From Austwickia sp. TVS 96-490-7B (GTDB lineage: Bacteria; Actinomycetota; Actinomycetes; Actinomycetales; Dermatophilaceae): 64,000 nt of DNA. This document shows, in pieces, positions 1 through 9,442 of the stretch. The position numbers and the translations under genes are program-made. How positions within the stretch are numbered: position 1 is the first letter of the stretch; the number at the start of each line of letters is the position of its first letter. The notes under the pieces were generated by a model. That model saw only the letters and a list, made by a program, of their open reading frames with translations, made no database searches and had not been told where the DNA came from. The DNA lies in NCBI RefSeq assembly GCF_019331795.1, contig NZ_JAHPZL010000004.1, forward strand, positions 318,427 through 382,426, read 5' to 3'.

Positions 1-20
1 CTTGCACCGTCGTACCAACG

Positions 21-596
21 TCACCGGTGGGATAACGTGAGGTTGAGGTCGAGGACGTTGACACGAGGTGTGCCGAGGAAACCCCAGGATCGCCTGGTCG
101 TGTGGTCCGCGATCACAGCTCGCACCGATTCCACGTTGAGGTGACGAGCTCGGGCGACCCGGGGCGCCTGCCACAAGGCGTAGGCCACGCTGATGTCCGG
201 GTCGAGTCCCGACGCGCTGGCGGTTAAGGCATCGGCGGGGATGTCGGCGGGGGCGTCGGGATTGGCGTGGCGCAAGGCGTCCCGACGTTGTTGCACCGCC
301 TCCCGCTGTGGAGCCCCTACCGGGCTGAGGTTGGATCCGCCGGAGACATCACCGGCGTACCTGCTGGCTGACGGCCGCGACTGGAACCATTCATCACCGG
401 AGTTTTCTTGTCCGAGTAGGGCACTACCCACGATCCTCCCGTTATCCGTGACGGGCGAGCCAGCTGCTTGATCGCGAAACGCCGCCCAAGCCACGCCCGT
501 CATCACCAGCGGGTAGATCAATCCCAGGATGAGGCTTAACAGCGCAAACATTCGCAAGGCAGCGGTGATCTGCCGGGAGAAACCACGCATGGTCAT
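21..596 (-). CDS. kdpC: Potassium-transporting ATPase subunit C (KdpC)
   Basis: KdpC is the small, single-span subunit that stabilises the high-affinity K+ pump KdpFABC. The 191-residue protein has one N-terminal membrane segment (about residues 8-35) followed by an extracytoplasmic domain. The family signatures EWFQSRPSASRY, GGSNLSP and the C-terminal block with QAPRVARARHL are present. I place the start at the ATG at 596 because AAGGAG lies six bases upstream; an in-frame GTG at 611 is also possible. It is the last gene of kdpFABC, 21 bases after kdpB. Length is normal and nothing looks broken. Confidence 0.96.
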   Translation of the reverse strand: MTMRGFSRQITAALRMFALLSLILGLIYPLVMTGVAWAAFRDQAAGSPVTDNGRIVGSALLGQENSGDEWFQSRPSASRYAGDVSGGSNLSPVGAPQREAVQQRRDALRHANPDAPADIPADALTASASGLDPDISVAYALWQAPRVARARHLNVESVRAVIADHTTRRSWGFLGTPRVNVLDLNLTLSHR

Positions 597-617
597 TGTC
601 TTCTCCTTCACGCCGGA

Positions 618-2747
618 TCAGGACAGACCTGGCAGACCGGCGACCATCAGGTCGATGAGTTTGATCCCGACGAAGGGGGTGAGCACCCCGCCGAGTCCGT
701 AAACGATCAGATTCCGGCGCAGCAATGCCGCCGCTGACAGGGGCCGGTAGGCGACACCTTTGAGAGCTAAGGGAATCAGCATCACGATGATGAGGGCGTT
801 GAAGATCACCGCGGACAGGATCGCCGAAGCGGGGCTGTGCAGGTGCATGACATTCAGCACCCCGAGGCCAGGGAAGACCCCCATAAACATGGCGGGAATG
901 ATCGCGAAATATTTGGCGACGTCGTTGGCGATGGAAAAGGTGGTCAAAGCGCCGCGGGTAATGAGGAGTTGTTTGCCGATCGCGACGATCTCGATGAGTT
1001 TGGTGGGATTAGAGTCCAGGTCAACCATGTTGCCGGCTTCTTTGGCCGCAGAGGTGCCGGTGTTCATCGCGACGCCTACGTCAGCTTGAGCGAGCGCTGG
1101 CGCGTCATTGGTGCCATCTCCGGTCATGGCGACGAGTCGCCCACCGGCTTGTTCTTTCCGGATGAGGGCTAGTTTGTCTTCGGGGGTAGCTTCGGCGAGG
1201 TAGTCGTCGACTCCGGCTTCGGCGGCGATGGCGGCGGCGGTGAGTCGGTTGTCGCCGGTGATCATGACGGTGCGGATGCCCATGCGGCGAAGTTCGTCGA
1301 ATCGTTCGCGCATTCCGGGTTTGACGACGTCTTTGAGGTGGATGACGCCGAGGATACGGGTGGTCTCGTGGGGGTGGGTGTCGCGTTGGGCGACGACCAG
1401 GGGGGTTCCGCCGGTGGCTGAGATCTCTTCGATGACGTCGGTGAGACCTGCTGGGGTGCTGCCGCCGTGGTCGCTGACCCAGGTGGCGACGGCGCTGGCG
1501 GCGCCTTTGCGGATGAGTGTCCCGTCGGGTAGGTCGATTCCGGACATGCGGGTTTGTGCGGTGAACTCCACGAAAGTGGCGTGTGCGGGCGGGTCGTCGG
1601 TGGTGCCGATCAGGTCGATGATCGATCGTCCTTCGGGGGTTTCGTCGGCCCAGGACGATAGGTACGCCGCCCGGTTGGCTTGCTCTGGGGTGGCGTCGCC
1701 GAGGGGGATGATCCGGTCGGCTCGTCGGTTGCCGTAGGTGATCGTGCCGGTCTTGTCGAGGAGGAGCGTCGATACGTCGCCGGCTGCTTCGACGGCCCGC
1801 CCTGAGGTGGCGAGAACGTTGCGTTGCACCAGTCGGTCCATGCCGGCGATACCGATGGCGGAGAGGAGTGCTCCGATGGTGGTGGGGATCAGGCAGATCA
1901 GCAGGGCAACCAGCACGATCACGGGTTGGGGGCTGCCGCTGTAGTCAGCTGCTGGGGCGATGGCGGTGACGGCCAGCACGAAGATGATCGTCAGGGTGGT
2001 GAGCAGGATGGACAGCGCGATTTCGTTGGGGGTTTTTTGTCGGGAGGCGCCTTCGACGAGGGCGATCATCCGGTCGATGAAGCTTTCGCCGGGTTTGGTG
2101 GTGATGCGCACCACGATCCGGTCGGAGAGCACGGTGGTGCCTCCGGTGACGGCGCACCGGTCTCCGCCGGATTCGCGGATGACAGGTGCAGATTCTCCGG
2201 TGATGGCGGATTCGTCGACGGTGGCGACACCTTCGATGACGTCGCCGTCGCCGGGGATCACGGCGAAGGGTCCGCCAGCTTCGACGATCACGTGGTCGCC
2301 GACGGTGAGGTGGATGCCGGGTACCTGTTCGGTGCGTCCGTCGGGGAGCCGTCGTACGGCGGTGGTTTCTACTTTGGTGGCGCGTAGTGTCGCGGCTTGG
2401 GCTTTGCCGCGGCCTTCGGCGACGGCTTCGGCGAGGTTGGCGAAGAGGACGGTGGCCCACAGCCATAGCGTGATGCTGATGGCGAACGTGCTGGGGTGCA
2501 GCAGTGCGAGGACGCTGGTGAGGAGGGATCCCACCCACACCACGAAGACCACGGGGGATCGCACCACATGCCTGGGGTCGAGTTTCCTGGCTGCTTCGGG
2601 GAGTTGTCGCCACAGCAGCTGGCCGACATGCTCGGAGGAGTTGGTGTCGTGGTGGGGGCTGGTGCGGGGGTGGCGGTCAGGTCGGTGCGGTGTGGGGGTG
2701 TGCTGTGGGTGGTCGTGGTCGGTGGGGTGTCGGGTGGTGATGCTCAC
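618..2747 (-). CDS. kdpB: Potassium-transporting P-type ATPase subunit B (KdpB)
   Basis: KdpB is the ATP-hydrolysing subunit of the Kdp K+ pump. The 709-residue protein carries the P-type ATPase signatures: the TGES actuator loop (about residue 185), the phosphorylated Asp in DKTGTIT (about residue 330), a KGA nucleotide-binding motif, and [20 protein letters not shown] in the P domain. Hydrophobic segments lie near the N terminus, around residues 245-310 and in the last 120 residues. The first 40 residues are unusually rich in His, Pro and Asp, an addition not expected in the family; whether it binds metal is unknown. The GTG start overlaps the kdpA stop (GTGA), which points to translational coupling. 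Confidence 0.97.
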   Translation of the reverse strand: MSITTRHPTDHDHPQHTPTPHRPDRHPRTSPHHDTNSSEHVGQLLWRQLPEAARKLDPRHVVRSPVVFVVWVGSLLTSVLALLHPSTFAISITLWLWATVLFANLAEAVAEGRGKAQAATLRATKVETTAVRRLPDGRTEQVPGIHLTVGDHVIVEAGGPFAVIPGDGDVIEGVATVDESAITGESAPVIRESGGDRCAVTGGTTVLSDRIVVRITTKPGESFIDRMIALVEGASRQKTPNEIALSILLTTLTIIFVLAVTAIAPAADYSGSPQPVIVLVALLICLIPTTIGALLSAIGIAGMDRLVQRNVLATSGRAVEAAGDVSTLLLDKTGTITYGNRRADRIIPLGDATPEQANRAAYLSSWADETPEGRSIIDLIGTTDDPPAHATFVEFTAQTRMSGIDLPDGTLIRKGAASAVATWVSDHGGSTPAGLTDVIEEISATGGTPLVVAQRDTHPHETTRILGVIHLKDVVKPGMRERFDELRRMGIRTVMITGDNRLTAAAIAAEAGVDDYLAEATPEDKLALIRKEQAGGRLVAMTGDGTNDAPALAQADVGVAMNTGTSAAKEAGNMVDLDSNPTKLIEIVAIGKQLLITRGALTTFSIANDVAKYFAIIPAMFMGVFPGLGVLNVMHLHSPASAILSAVIFNALIIVMLIPLALKGVAYRPLSAAALLRRNLIVYGLGGVLTPFVGIKLIDLMVAGLPGLS

Positions 2748-4393
2748 AGCGTTCCTTCCGCGATGGGTCCCAGCGCGAGGGCGGGGAAGAAGGTCAGGCC
2801 AGCGACGATCACTGCGATGCTGACGAGCAGTGTGACGAAGAGCGGGGTGTGGGTCGGCAGGGTGCCTGCAGTGATGGGGCGGGCTGGCTGCTGCGCGAAG
2901 GCCCCGGCTAGGGCGAGGGCGAGCAGAATGGGCAGGAATCGACCCACTGCCATGCAGGTCGCCAGGGTCAGGTTGTACCAGGGGGTGTCAGCGGATAGCC
3001 CGGCGAAAGCGGAGCCGTTGTTGTTCGCTGCGGATGCATAGGCGTACATGATTTCGGTGAGTCCGTGGGGGCCGGCGTTGGCGGTGGCGTTGCGGGCGGT
3101 TGGCAGGAGCAGGGACGTGCCGGTGCCGAGCAGGACCAGCGCTGGCATCACCAGGATGAATAGCGCCGTGTAGGTGATTTCACGGCGGCCGACGGTTTTG
3201 CCTAAGAGTTCTGGGGTGCGGCCCACCATCAGTCCGGCGACAAACACGGTGATGACCACGATGATCAGGGCGCTGTAGAGGCCGGTGCCGACTCCACCGG
3301 GGGAGATCTCTCCGAGGAGCATGTTGGTGAGGATGATTCCTCCGCCGAGGGGGCTGAAGGAGTCGTGGGCGGAGTTCACTGCCCCAGTGGAGGTGCCGGT
3401 GGTGACGGCGGCGAAAAGGACCGATCCGGGAATCCCGAAGCGGACTTCTTTACCTTCCATCGCTGATTGTCCGGTGCTGTTGAGGGCGGTTTCTGCCCAG
3501 GTGGTGAGGGCAAGGGAGATAAGGAAGAGCGTGGACATCAGGGCGAGCAATGCTCGTCCTTGGCGGAGGTCTCCGACGAGCCGTCCGTATGTCCGGGGCA
3601 GCGCGAAGGGGATCAGCACGATGAGCAGGATTTCAACGAGGTTGGTGACGGGGTTGGGGTTTTCAAAGGGGTGTGCTGAGTTGGCGTTGAAGAATCCGCC
3701 ACCGTTGGTGCCGAGCAGTTTGATGACTTCTTGGGAAGCGACGGGGCCGCCCTGGATGGTTTGTGTCCCACCGGTGAGGGTCTGCACGGTGTGGGGCGCG
3801 TCCAGGTTTTGTATGACACCTCCCGCGATGAGGGTGATTCCTCCGATGACAGCTAACGGCAGCAGAATCCGCCAGAGCCCCCGGGTCAAGTCGACCCAGA
3901 AGTTGCCAACATTGTCGGTGTCGTGACGAGCGAGACCTCGTACGACGGCGACGGCGACGGCGAGTCCGACGGCGGCACTGATGAAGTTTTGGACAGTTAA
4001 GCCGAGCATGTCGACGAGATAGCTAGCGCCACTTTCCCCTGCATAGCTTTGCCAGTTGGTGTTGGTGACGAAGGAGACAGCAGTGTTCAGAGCAGTGTCG
4101 AGGCGCATTCCGGTGCGTCCAGCTGACCAAGGTAGCCATCCTTGGGCCAGGATGAGCAGCCACAGTCCGATGACATTGACCAGCGAGAAGGTGAGGAGCG
4201 ATAGAGCATAAACGCTCCAGCGTTGTTCGCTGTCGGGGTTGATGCGGCACATTCGATAGAGAATCGTCTCTGGTCGACGGTGCCCGCTGTCGGTGAAGCT
4301 GCGGGCGACATAGTCACCGAGGGGGATGTGCGTCAGTGCTAGAGCCATCACCACTGCAGACAGCGTCATGACGGTCGCTGCGGTGTCGTTCAT
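2744..4393 (-). CDS. kdpA: Potassium-transporting ATPase subunit A (KdpA)
   Basis: KdpA is the K+-selective channel-like subunit of KdpFABC. At 549 residues it has the usual length, about ten membrane spans and the four degenerate selectivity-filter loops: [33 protein letters not shown] loop, [15 protein letters not shown] and [13 protein letters not shown]. The frame stays open further upstream to 4477, but the start is taken at the ATG at 4393 because it overlaps the kdpF stop (TGATG arrangement) and begins the conserved N terminus MNDTAATVM. It lies between kdpF and kdpB in one operon. Confidence 0.97.
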   Translation of the reverse strand: MNDTAATVMTLSAVVMALALTHIPLGDYVARSFTDSGHRRPETILYRMCRINPDSEQRWSVYALSLLTFSLVNVIGLWLLILAQGWLPWSAGRTGMRLDTALNTAVSFVTNTNWQSYAGESGASYLVDMLGLTVQNFISAAVGLAVAVAVVRGLARHDTDNVGNFWVDLTRGLWRILLPLAVIGGITLIAGGVIQNLDAPHTVQTLTGGTQTIQGGPVASQEVIKLLGTNGGGFFNANSAHPFENPNPVTNLVEILLIVLIPFALPRTYGRLVGDLRQGRALLALMSTLFLISLALTTWAETALNSTGQSAMEGKEVRFGIPGSVLFAAVTTGTSTGAVNSAHDSFSPLGGGIILTNMLLGEISPGGVGTGLYSALIIVVITVFVAGLMVGRTPELLGKTVGRREITYTALFILVMPALVLLGTGTSLLLPTARNATANAGPHGLTEIMYAYASAANNNGSAFAGLSADTPWYNLTLATCMAVGRFLPILLALALAGAFAQQPARPITAGTLPTHTPLFVTLLVSIAVIVAGLTFFPALALGPIAEGTL

Positions 4394-4479
4394 CAGAACT
4401 TCTCCGGGTGTACGAGGGCATACACCAGGTATCCGAGTAACGCGATTGCCAGGGACCCTGCCATCAGGTTTTCCCACAT
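4393..4479 (-). CDS. kdpF: Potassium-transporting ATPase subunit F (KdpF)
   Basis: This 28-residue single-span peptide starts MWENLMAGSLAIALLGYLVY and ends VHPEKF, the standard KdpF pattern of one hydrophobic helix followed by a short tail with HPEKF. KdpF stabilises the Kdp complex in the membrane. A GGAGAG ribosome-binding site precedes the ATG at 4479, and the TGA shares a base with the kdpA ATG. It heads the operon, so the promoter must lie between 4480 and 4702. Confidence 0.95.
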   Translation of the reverse strand: MWENLMAGSLAIALLGYLVYALVHPEKF

Positions 4480-4659
4480 AGGTGTCTCTCCGTTCGGCTG
4501 CTGCGGAGAGGTGGACATCCCTGCTGGGAGGTCAGGAGCTCCTATGTCGTCAGGGCCCGGTGGGGGTGAGCGCCAGCGGGGACTGCCACCTCTCGTTCAG
4601 CTGCTATGCCACTACTGGGAGAGAGGTGATCCAGTCGCGCTAACAAGGCACTGACGGGT

Positions 4660-4678
4660 CTTGACGGTTCCTTAACGG
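4660..4678 (-). promoter_or_regulatory. Candidate kdp control element
   Basis: About 180 bases upstream of kdpF, on the minus strand, is GTTAAGGAACCGTCAAGA followed by a further GTCAGTG. The spaced TTAAGG / GTCAAG half-sites resemble the direct-repeat layout of OmpR-family (KdpE-like) operators, but I cannot verify the consensus. No kdpD or kdpE gene lies in the window, so a regulator would act in trans. The region 4480-4702 otherwise shows only a long kdpF leader. Confidence 0.35.
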
Positions 4679-4702
4679 TCCAGGTCGATGCGTGGGGGTG
4701 CG

Positions 4703-5233
4703 CTACTGGTCTTGGATGCCTTGGGCAGGTCCGTAGCCATTCCATTGATGCCACATGTATTGCTGTTGCTGCCATTCCAGGTGTTCTTCCATTCGCAACT
4801 TGATCGCATAGGCAAAGATGAATGGGGCTGCCATCAGGAAAGGCGCGACAAAAAGAATCGGATCCACCCATGGATCATCTCGCACGAGGACGGCCCCGAT
4901 AAGTGCTATATCTACAATGACGCCACACCAGGCAATGATTTTTATTTGCAGATAACCTGCGCGGCGCGCTTCCAGCGACACCTCAGTCCCATGGCGGCGA
5001 AGGCTAAAGCAACACCATATCGCACCAACACCTACCAGAAAAACCACTATCATCAGAAAGTAGGAATGCTTGACATATAGTCGAACGATGGCAATGGCTT
5101 GAATCAAGACACCCAGTGTTGCCCAGGCGGCAGCGACGTTCATTGCAACCGTGGAGGCATGGTTGTTTCTCTTTATCACCTGAAAAGATATTTCAAATAG
5201 AAATGACCATATTACGATGGTCAAAATTAGCAT
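4703..5233 (-). CDS. Unknown four-span membrane protein
   Basis: I do not recognise a family. The 176-residue product has four hydrophobic segments (about residues 1-15, 28-50, 60-78 and 100-150, the last probably two spans). It ends in a soluble tail rich in Gln and Trp (EHLEWQQQQYMWHQWNGYG). The ATG has a good AAAGGA site eight bases upstream. It follows the next membrane gene by 49 bases in the same direction, so the two are probably co-transcribed. Base composition is visibly more AT-rich than the flanking kdp genes and codons such as ATA and TTA are common, a sign of possible transfer. Confidence 0.7.
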   Translation of the reverse strand: MLILTIVIWSFLFEISFQVIKRNNHASTVAMNVAAAWATLGVLIQAIAIVRLYVKHSYFLMIVVFLVGVGAIWCCFSLRRHGTEVSLEARRAGYLQIKIIAWCGVIVDIALIGAVLVRDDPWVDPILFVAPFLMAAPFIFAYAIKLRMEEHLEWQQQQYMWHQWNGYGPAQGIQDQ

Positions 5234-5282
5234 TAGTCAGTCCTTTTCTACGGGAAGGCAATTGCAACTTTAGCATGCGCTA

Positions 5283-5756
5283 TTAGTATGAGATTTCTTT
5301 GAGTCGTAGCTGCATGCTCGACCAAAGAAAGAACGCTAGACCCATCGATATTATTAAGATAACCAATAAACTTAGAGATGCGCCAATATTCTGGACGCTC
5401 ACGAGCATCAATAAACCCATGTTAGATGAAAACATAATGAGCATCGTCACCATCAGAGCAGCCATAGTATACGCCTTGACTTCACCGATATTATCTTTTC
5501 TAGGAGCTATATTAAATATAAATGTTGAAGAAATTTGAGCTATGGCAGAAATTTGAACTACAAAAGCTGCCGGAAGTGAGGCGGGAACAACTAGCGAAAA
5601 TATCATCATTTCAGAAACAATAAAGGTGATGACTGCGAGAATGATTCCCACCCTTGCGGCCTTGAGGCTATTAGCTCCTTTGATGTGAATGTATTTAGCT
5701 CGGATAATAAAAAGGAGAACTATATAAGCCAGAATGATCGATATTGCAGTTTCCAC
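5283..5756 (-). CDS. Unknown four-span membrane protein, AT-rich
   Basis: I do not recognise a family. The 157-residue product is almost entirely hydrophobic, with four predicted spans (about residues 2-20, 35-58, 65-85 and 95-150, the last region perhaps two) joined by short basic loops such as RAKYIHIKGANSLKAAR. The frame opens with GTG at 5756 and an AAGGA about 12 bases upstream. It is the most AT-rich coding stretch in the window. Size, topology and position match the gene that follows (4703-5233), so they may be diverged relatives or a two-part membrane complex; sequence identity is too low to see by eye. Confidence 0.68.
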   Translation of the reverse strand: METAISIILAYIVLLFIIRAKYIHIKGANSLKAARVGIILAVITFIVSEMMIFSLVVPASLPAAFVVQISAIAQISSTFIFNIAPRKDNIGEVKAYTMAALMVTMLIMFSSNMGLLMLVSVQNIGASLSLLVILIISMGLAFFLWSSMQLRLKEISY

Positions 5757-6073
5757 GGTGATGCCAATCCTTCTTTTATGCTCAACAAATTTAAGAGCGG
5801 GTAACTCCCGTCACGCATCATTCAGTTGAGGTATCCTAAGGGTTTATTCCAAGCCCGGTTCAGCTGCACAGCGTCGCGTTAGCCTTGGACATCATGAGAG
5901 TCAAGGCGCTATTCACTGAGGGCTGATACCCTCGGTAAGGATCTGATAACTTCGCAGTTCACAGGACCGTACAGCAAGATATTGACTTCAAAGCCATTCA
6001 AGAGGGAGCTATAACACATTCCTCACTGGTTCCCGCATGCGCCACATCTCGACATTCACCTTACAGGTGACGA
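5757..6073. other. Intergenic region, AT-richer than surroundings
   Basis: This stretch of about 320 bases lies between the start of the unknown membrane-protein pair (leftward) and the stop of the KdpD-like gene (also leftward). It should hold the promoter of the membrane-protein operon and the end of the KdpD-like transcript. I see no convincing gene, strong hairpin or repeat in it. Confidence 0.5.
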
Positions 6074-6826
6074 TCAGGCCACCGCGACCTGATCTGCCAA
6101 CAAGACCGCCACTTTCAGCTGATCCGCCGTTGCGCGAACCACTTTCGATGCCGCCACCAAGCGGAAATGCCCTAGCACTTCTTCGCCGCGTCGTACTGGG
6201 ATCGCCACGACACTGGTGGTCGGCAACCCAGATACTTCGACTTCGACGATGGCACTGTCGTGCATCACCACACCGGAATCCGTGACGACAGGCCACCCCC
6301 CGGCGGGCGCACCAGCGACGTACACGCACGAATCGACGGAAAGGATGCGTTGGATCTCTTGGCAGATAGCGGCACTTCGGTCTGCTCCGGTGGTCCCTTG
6401 TGGATCGACGCGCAACACCCCTAACACCCCGTCGACGTATCCCAAGCGGCGGGCAGCGGACTCAGCCTGACGCCTTCCCCGCAAAGCCAACTCGGTCACT
6501 GCCATCCCGACCACTACGAATAGCGCCGTCAAGGCGATGTCTTCGCCTTTGCCGATCCGGAATGTGAGATATGGCGGCACCAGAAAGTAGTCAAACCAGG
6601 CTGCTGCCGAGACTGCGGAGACCACCCCGCTGATGCGGTCGCCGGATGCCGCGAATGCCACCACAACCAGGGTTAGCAACAGCACATTCACTGCGGAATC
6701 GACAGATTCGCGCCACGGCCAGACAGCGACCGCGGCCAAAGCTGGTACGACGACGGCGGCGACTCGCCGGACCTCGTCACGCGCCCACCACGTCTTCAGC
6801 ACAGCGTCGATTGTCATGGATCCCAT
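6074..6826 (-). CDS. KdpD-like membrane/GAF sensor protein without kinase domain
   Basis: The 250-residue protein has four membrane spans (about residues 20-110) of the DUF4118 type found in the middle of KdpD. The conserved loop is FDYFLVPPYLTFRIGKGED. A cytoplasmic GAF-like domain follows (about 130-248). The N-terminal KdpD nucleotide/USP region and the C-terminal histidine-kinase domains are both absent. The frame ends cleanly, so this looks like a stand-alone sensor or regulator rather than a frameshifted KdpD. It lies 1.6 kb from kdpF, which suggests but does not prove a link to potassium or osmotic control. Start is the ATG at 6826; the ATG at 6817 is an alternative. Confidence 0.8.
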   Translation of the reverse strand: MGSMTIDAVLKTWWARDEVRRVAAVVVPALAAVAVWPWRESVDSAVNVLLLTLVVVAFAASGDRISGVVSAVSAAAWFDYFLVPPYLTFRIGKGEDIALTALFVVVGMAVTELALRGRRQAESAARRLGYVDGVLGVLRVDPQGTTGADRSAAICQEIQRILSVDSCVYVAGAPAGGWPVVTDSGVVMHDSAIVEVEVSGLPTTSVVAIPVRRGEEVLGHFRLVAASKVVRATADQLKVAVLLADQVAVA

Positions 6827-7079
6827 CGAACACCCGGGCGGTCAGCCACGGACCCCCTACCCCCTGACGAATCATCAGCGATGAGGCATCACCCGCAGCC
6901 ACCACCCACAGCCGGCCCACACCTCTTCCGCTATCCGGACGTCCAGCTCCCGGAATACGGGATGTCCAGCTCCCGGATGGCGATTGCCCGGCTCGCGGAA
7001 GACCTCCGATTCCCCTTGTGAACTGCAAATTCAGCAGACTAGCGTTGATATCAGCCGATTCACGAAGGAGGGGTAAGCC

Positions 7080-7607
7080 ATGCTGACCGGGTTCCTGATC
7101 ATCGGAGGCGTCGGGCTCGGACTCCTCCTCGTCTCGCTGGTCGTCGGCGAAATCTTCCACGGCGTCATCGACGCACTCATCCCAGGCGACGTCATCTCCG
7201 GGGCCGCCGTGGCGAGTTTCTTGTCCGCCTTGGGATTCATCGGCGCATTAGTCCTCACCCAGACCGAGAACACTGCATTGGCGACCGCGGCTGGCACCAC
7301 CGTCGGCCTGGGGCTGGCGGCCCTGGCGACGTGGATGACCCGCGTATTGATGCACGGTGACACGGCACACAATGTCAACCCCTCCGGGTTCATCGGCTTG
7401 CACGGCACGGTGATCAACCCCATCCCCACAGACGGATACGGGCAGGTCAGCATCATCGCTGAAGGTCATATCACCAGGCTCAACGCTCGCTGTGAGCAGC
7501 CCCTCGACCCCGGGCTCCCGGTCACCGTCATCGATGTCCTCTCCCCCACCAGCGTGCGGGTCATCGCCCGCGGCCCCATCCTGCCGGGCATCCCCAACGG
7601 CAACTGA
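7080..7607 (+). CDS. NfeD-like membrane protein with C-terminal OB fold
   Basis: The 175-residue protein has an N-terminal span, two further spans (about residues 40-90) and a C-terminal soluble beta domain beginning near VNPSGFIGLHGTVINPIPTDGYGQV, the pattern of NfeD/YqiJ proteins with an OB fold. Such proteins partner flotillins in membrane organisation, and a flotillin gene follows 160 bases downstream on the same strand. The ATG has AGGAGG-type sequence (gaaggaggggtaagcc) upstream. This is the paired YqiJ-YqiK-type module seen in many bacteria. Confidence 0.85.
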   Translation: MLTGFLIIGGVGLGLLLVSLVVGEIFHGVIDALIPGDVISGAAVASFLSALGFIGALVLTQTENTALATAAGTTVGLGLAALATWMTRVLMHGDTAHNVNPSGFIGLHGTVINPIPTDGYGQVSIIAEGHITRLNARCEQPLDPGLPVTVIDVLSPTSVRVIARGPILPGIPNGN

Positions 7608-7767
7608 CCTGCGCCGTACGGCGGCTCCCCCGACCACGACGAATAGCCCGAGCAACCGTCCCAGCTCACAAAGTCATCAGTACCTCTGAGCACGCCACCA
7701 TCCAATCCTGCGCTAGGGAGCCTCCATGCTCCGACCGCGACCACCACCCAGAAAGACAGGAAAAGTC

Positions 7768-9279
7768 ATGACCACCCCACTTCCCACGAGCGTCATCGCC
7801 GTCATCGGCATTGTCGTCCTCATCGTGCTCATCGGGCTTCTTCTCGCCCAGCGCTACAAGGTGGCTGGCCCCAACGAGGCATTTATCGTCACTGGTCGCC
7901 GTGGCAAAGCTGTCCGCGACGTGGAGACCGGTGCCATGTCCACCGACTTGTCCGGTCAGAAAGTCGTTATGGGTGGCGGTGTCTTTGTCATCCCCTTTGT
8001 CCAGAAATTGCACATCCTGGATCTTTCCAGTCGACGCATCCCGGTGCAGATCCGAGGCGCGGTCTCCGGCCAGGGCATCAAGCTCAACTTGGAAGGCGTC
8101 GCCCTCGTTAAAGTCGGTGGCAACGACGATTGCATTCGCGCCGCCGCGCAACGGTTCCTCGCTCAACAGCACGAGATTGAGACCTTCACCCAAGAAACAC
8201 TGGCCGGGTCATTGCGCTCCATTGTTGGTTCGCTGACTGTGGAGCAAATTATCCGCGACCGAGCGGCTTTTGCTCAGCGCGTCGCCGACGAGTCCGAAAC
8301 GTCCCTCACTGGGCAGGGGCTTGTCCTTGATACCTTCCAAATTCAGGACATCACCGACGACGGCAGCTACCTGCATGACCTGGGTCGCCCCGAAGCTGCC
8401 CGCAACGGTCAGACCGCAGCCATCGCCGAAGCCAACGCCCGTCAAGCTGCCGAACAAGCCCGCATCGCCGCTGAACAGCAGATCGCCGACTCCCAGCGTG
8501 CGCTGAGCCTGCGACAGGCAGAGATCAAAGCCGAAACGGACGCGGCCAGCGCAAAAGCTGCGGCCTCCGGCCCGCTCGCCCAAGCCGAACGGGACCAGGC
8601 CGTCCTCTCCGAGAAGGAAAAGGTCGCCGTCCGTCAGGCCGCATTGAAAGAACGGCAACTCGACACTGAGGTACGTCGTCCCGCCGACGCCGAACGGTAC
8701 CGCGTCGAACAGGACGCTGCTGCGCGTCGTAACGCCGCGATCGCTGAAGCTGAAGCGCGGAAAGCAGCCTCCATCGCGGCGGCCGAAGCCGATGCAGAAA
8801 AAGCCCGCCTCACCGGTGAAGCCGAGAAATCTCGCCGTACCGCACTGGCCGAAGCTGAAGCCATCGAAGGTGCCCGCCGAGGTGAGGCGGAGAAAGCCCG
8901 CCGCACCGCTGAAGCCGACGCCACCCGCGCTGAAGGTGACGCCCAGGCAGCGGCGACGCTGGCCATCGGCCATGCTGAAGCCGAAGCGATGAACGCACGC
9001 GCCGAAGCGTTCGCCCGCTACAACGAAGCCGCCGTGCTGCAGATGCTCGTCGAAGTGCTTCCGCAAGTCGCTCGTGAAGTCGCGGCACCAATGGCAGCCA
9101 TCGACAAACTCACCGTGGTCTCCACGGACGGGGCTGCCGCTTTGCCCAAGCAGGTCACTGACAACCTCGTCCAGACCATGGCACTGCTGAAAAACACCAC
9201 CGGAGTCGACTTGGAGTCTCTGGTCAAGAAATACGGCCAGTCATCGCCGAACCACGGAGACGCCGCATCCATCTCGTGA
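7768..9279 (+). CDS. Flotillin family (SPFH/Band 7) protein
   Basis: Flotillins are membrane-anchored scaffold proteins of ordered lipid domains. The 503-residue product has one N-terminal membrane helix (about residues 6-28), an SPFH domain (about 30-220, with GGGVFVIPFVQKLHILDLSSRRIPV), then about 200 residues of Ala/Glu/Arg-rich coiled coil (RQAAEQARIAAEQQ and many EAE repeats). A short C-terminal domain follows, with PQVAREVAAPMAAIDKL. The start is the ATG at 7768 with AGGAAAA upstream; the frame reads in from 7726. It follows the NfeD-like gene and is probably co-transcribed with it. Confidence 0.93.
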   Translation: MTTPLPTSVIAVIGIVVLIVLIGLLLAQRYKVAGPNEAFIVTGRRGKAVRDVETGAMSTDLSGQKVVMGGGVFVIPFVQKLHILDLSSRRIPVQIRGAVSGQGIKLNLEGVALVKVGGNDDCIRAAAQRFLAQQHEIETFTQETLAGSLRSIVGSLTVEQIIRDRAAFAQRVADESETSLTGQGLVLDTFQIQDITDDGSYLHDLGRPEAARNGQTAAIAEANARQAAEQARIAAEQQIADSQRALSLRQAEIKAETDAASAKAAASGPLAQAERDQAVLSEKEKVAVRQAALKERQLDTEVRRPADAERYRVEQDAAARRNAAIAEAEARKAASIAAAEADAEKARLTGEAEKSRRTALAEAEAIEGARRGEAEKARRTAEADATRAEGDAQAAATLAIGHAEAEAMNARAEAFARYNEAAVLQMLVEVLPQVAREVAAPMAAIDKLTVVSTDGAAALPKQVTDNLVQTMALLKNTTGVDLESLVKKYGQSSPNHGDAASIS

Positions 9280-9442
9280 CCGGACAGCGCCTCCTGGATG
9301 AGCTGACATGAGACGGCATGAGCTGGCGAGACAGTGGTGGGCGGCCGGAGCAATCTCCGGTCGCCCCCCACGACCTTTGCGATCTGTCCCTAGGCGCCGA
9401 CGACCCTCAACAACCAAAGAGAAGCGGCCCCGCGGCGACCTT

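Noticed and set aside
4480..4702. c-di-AMP (ydaO-type) riboswitch before kdp
   Set aside because: The leader has stems, but I could not match the conserved core bases of that riboswitch; a covariance search would settle it.
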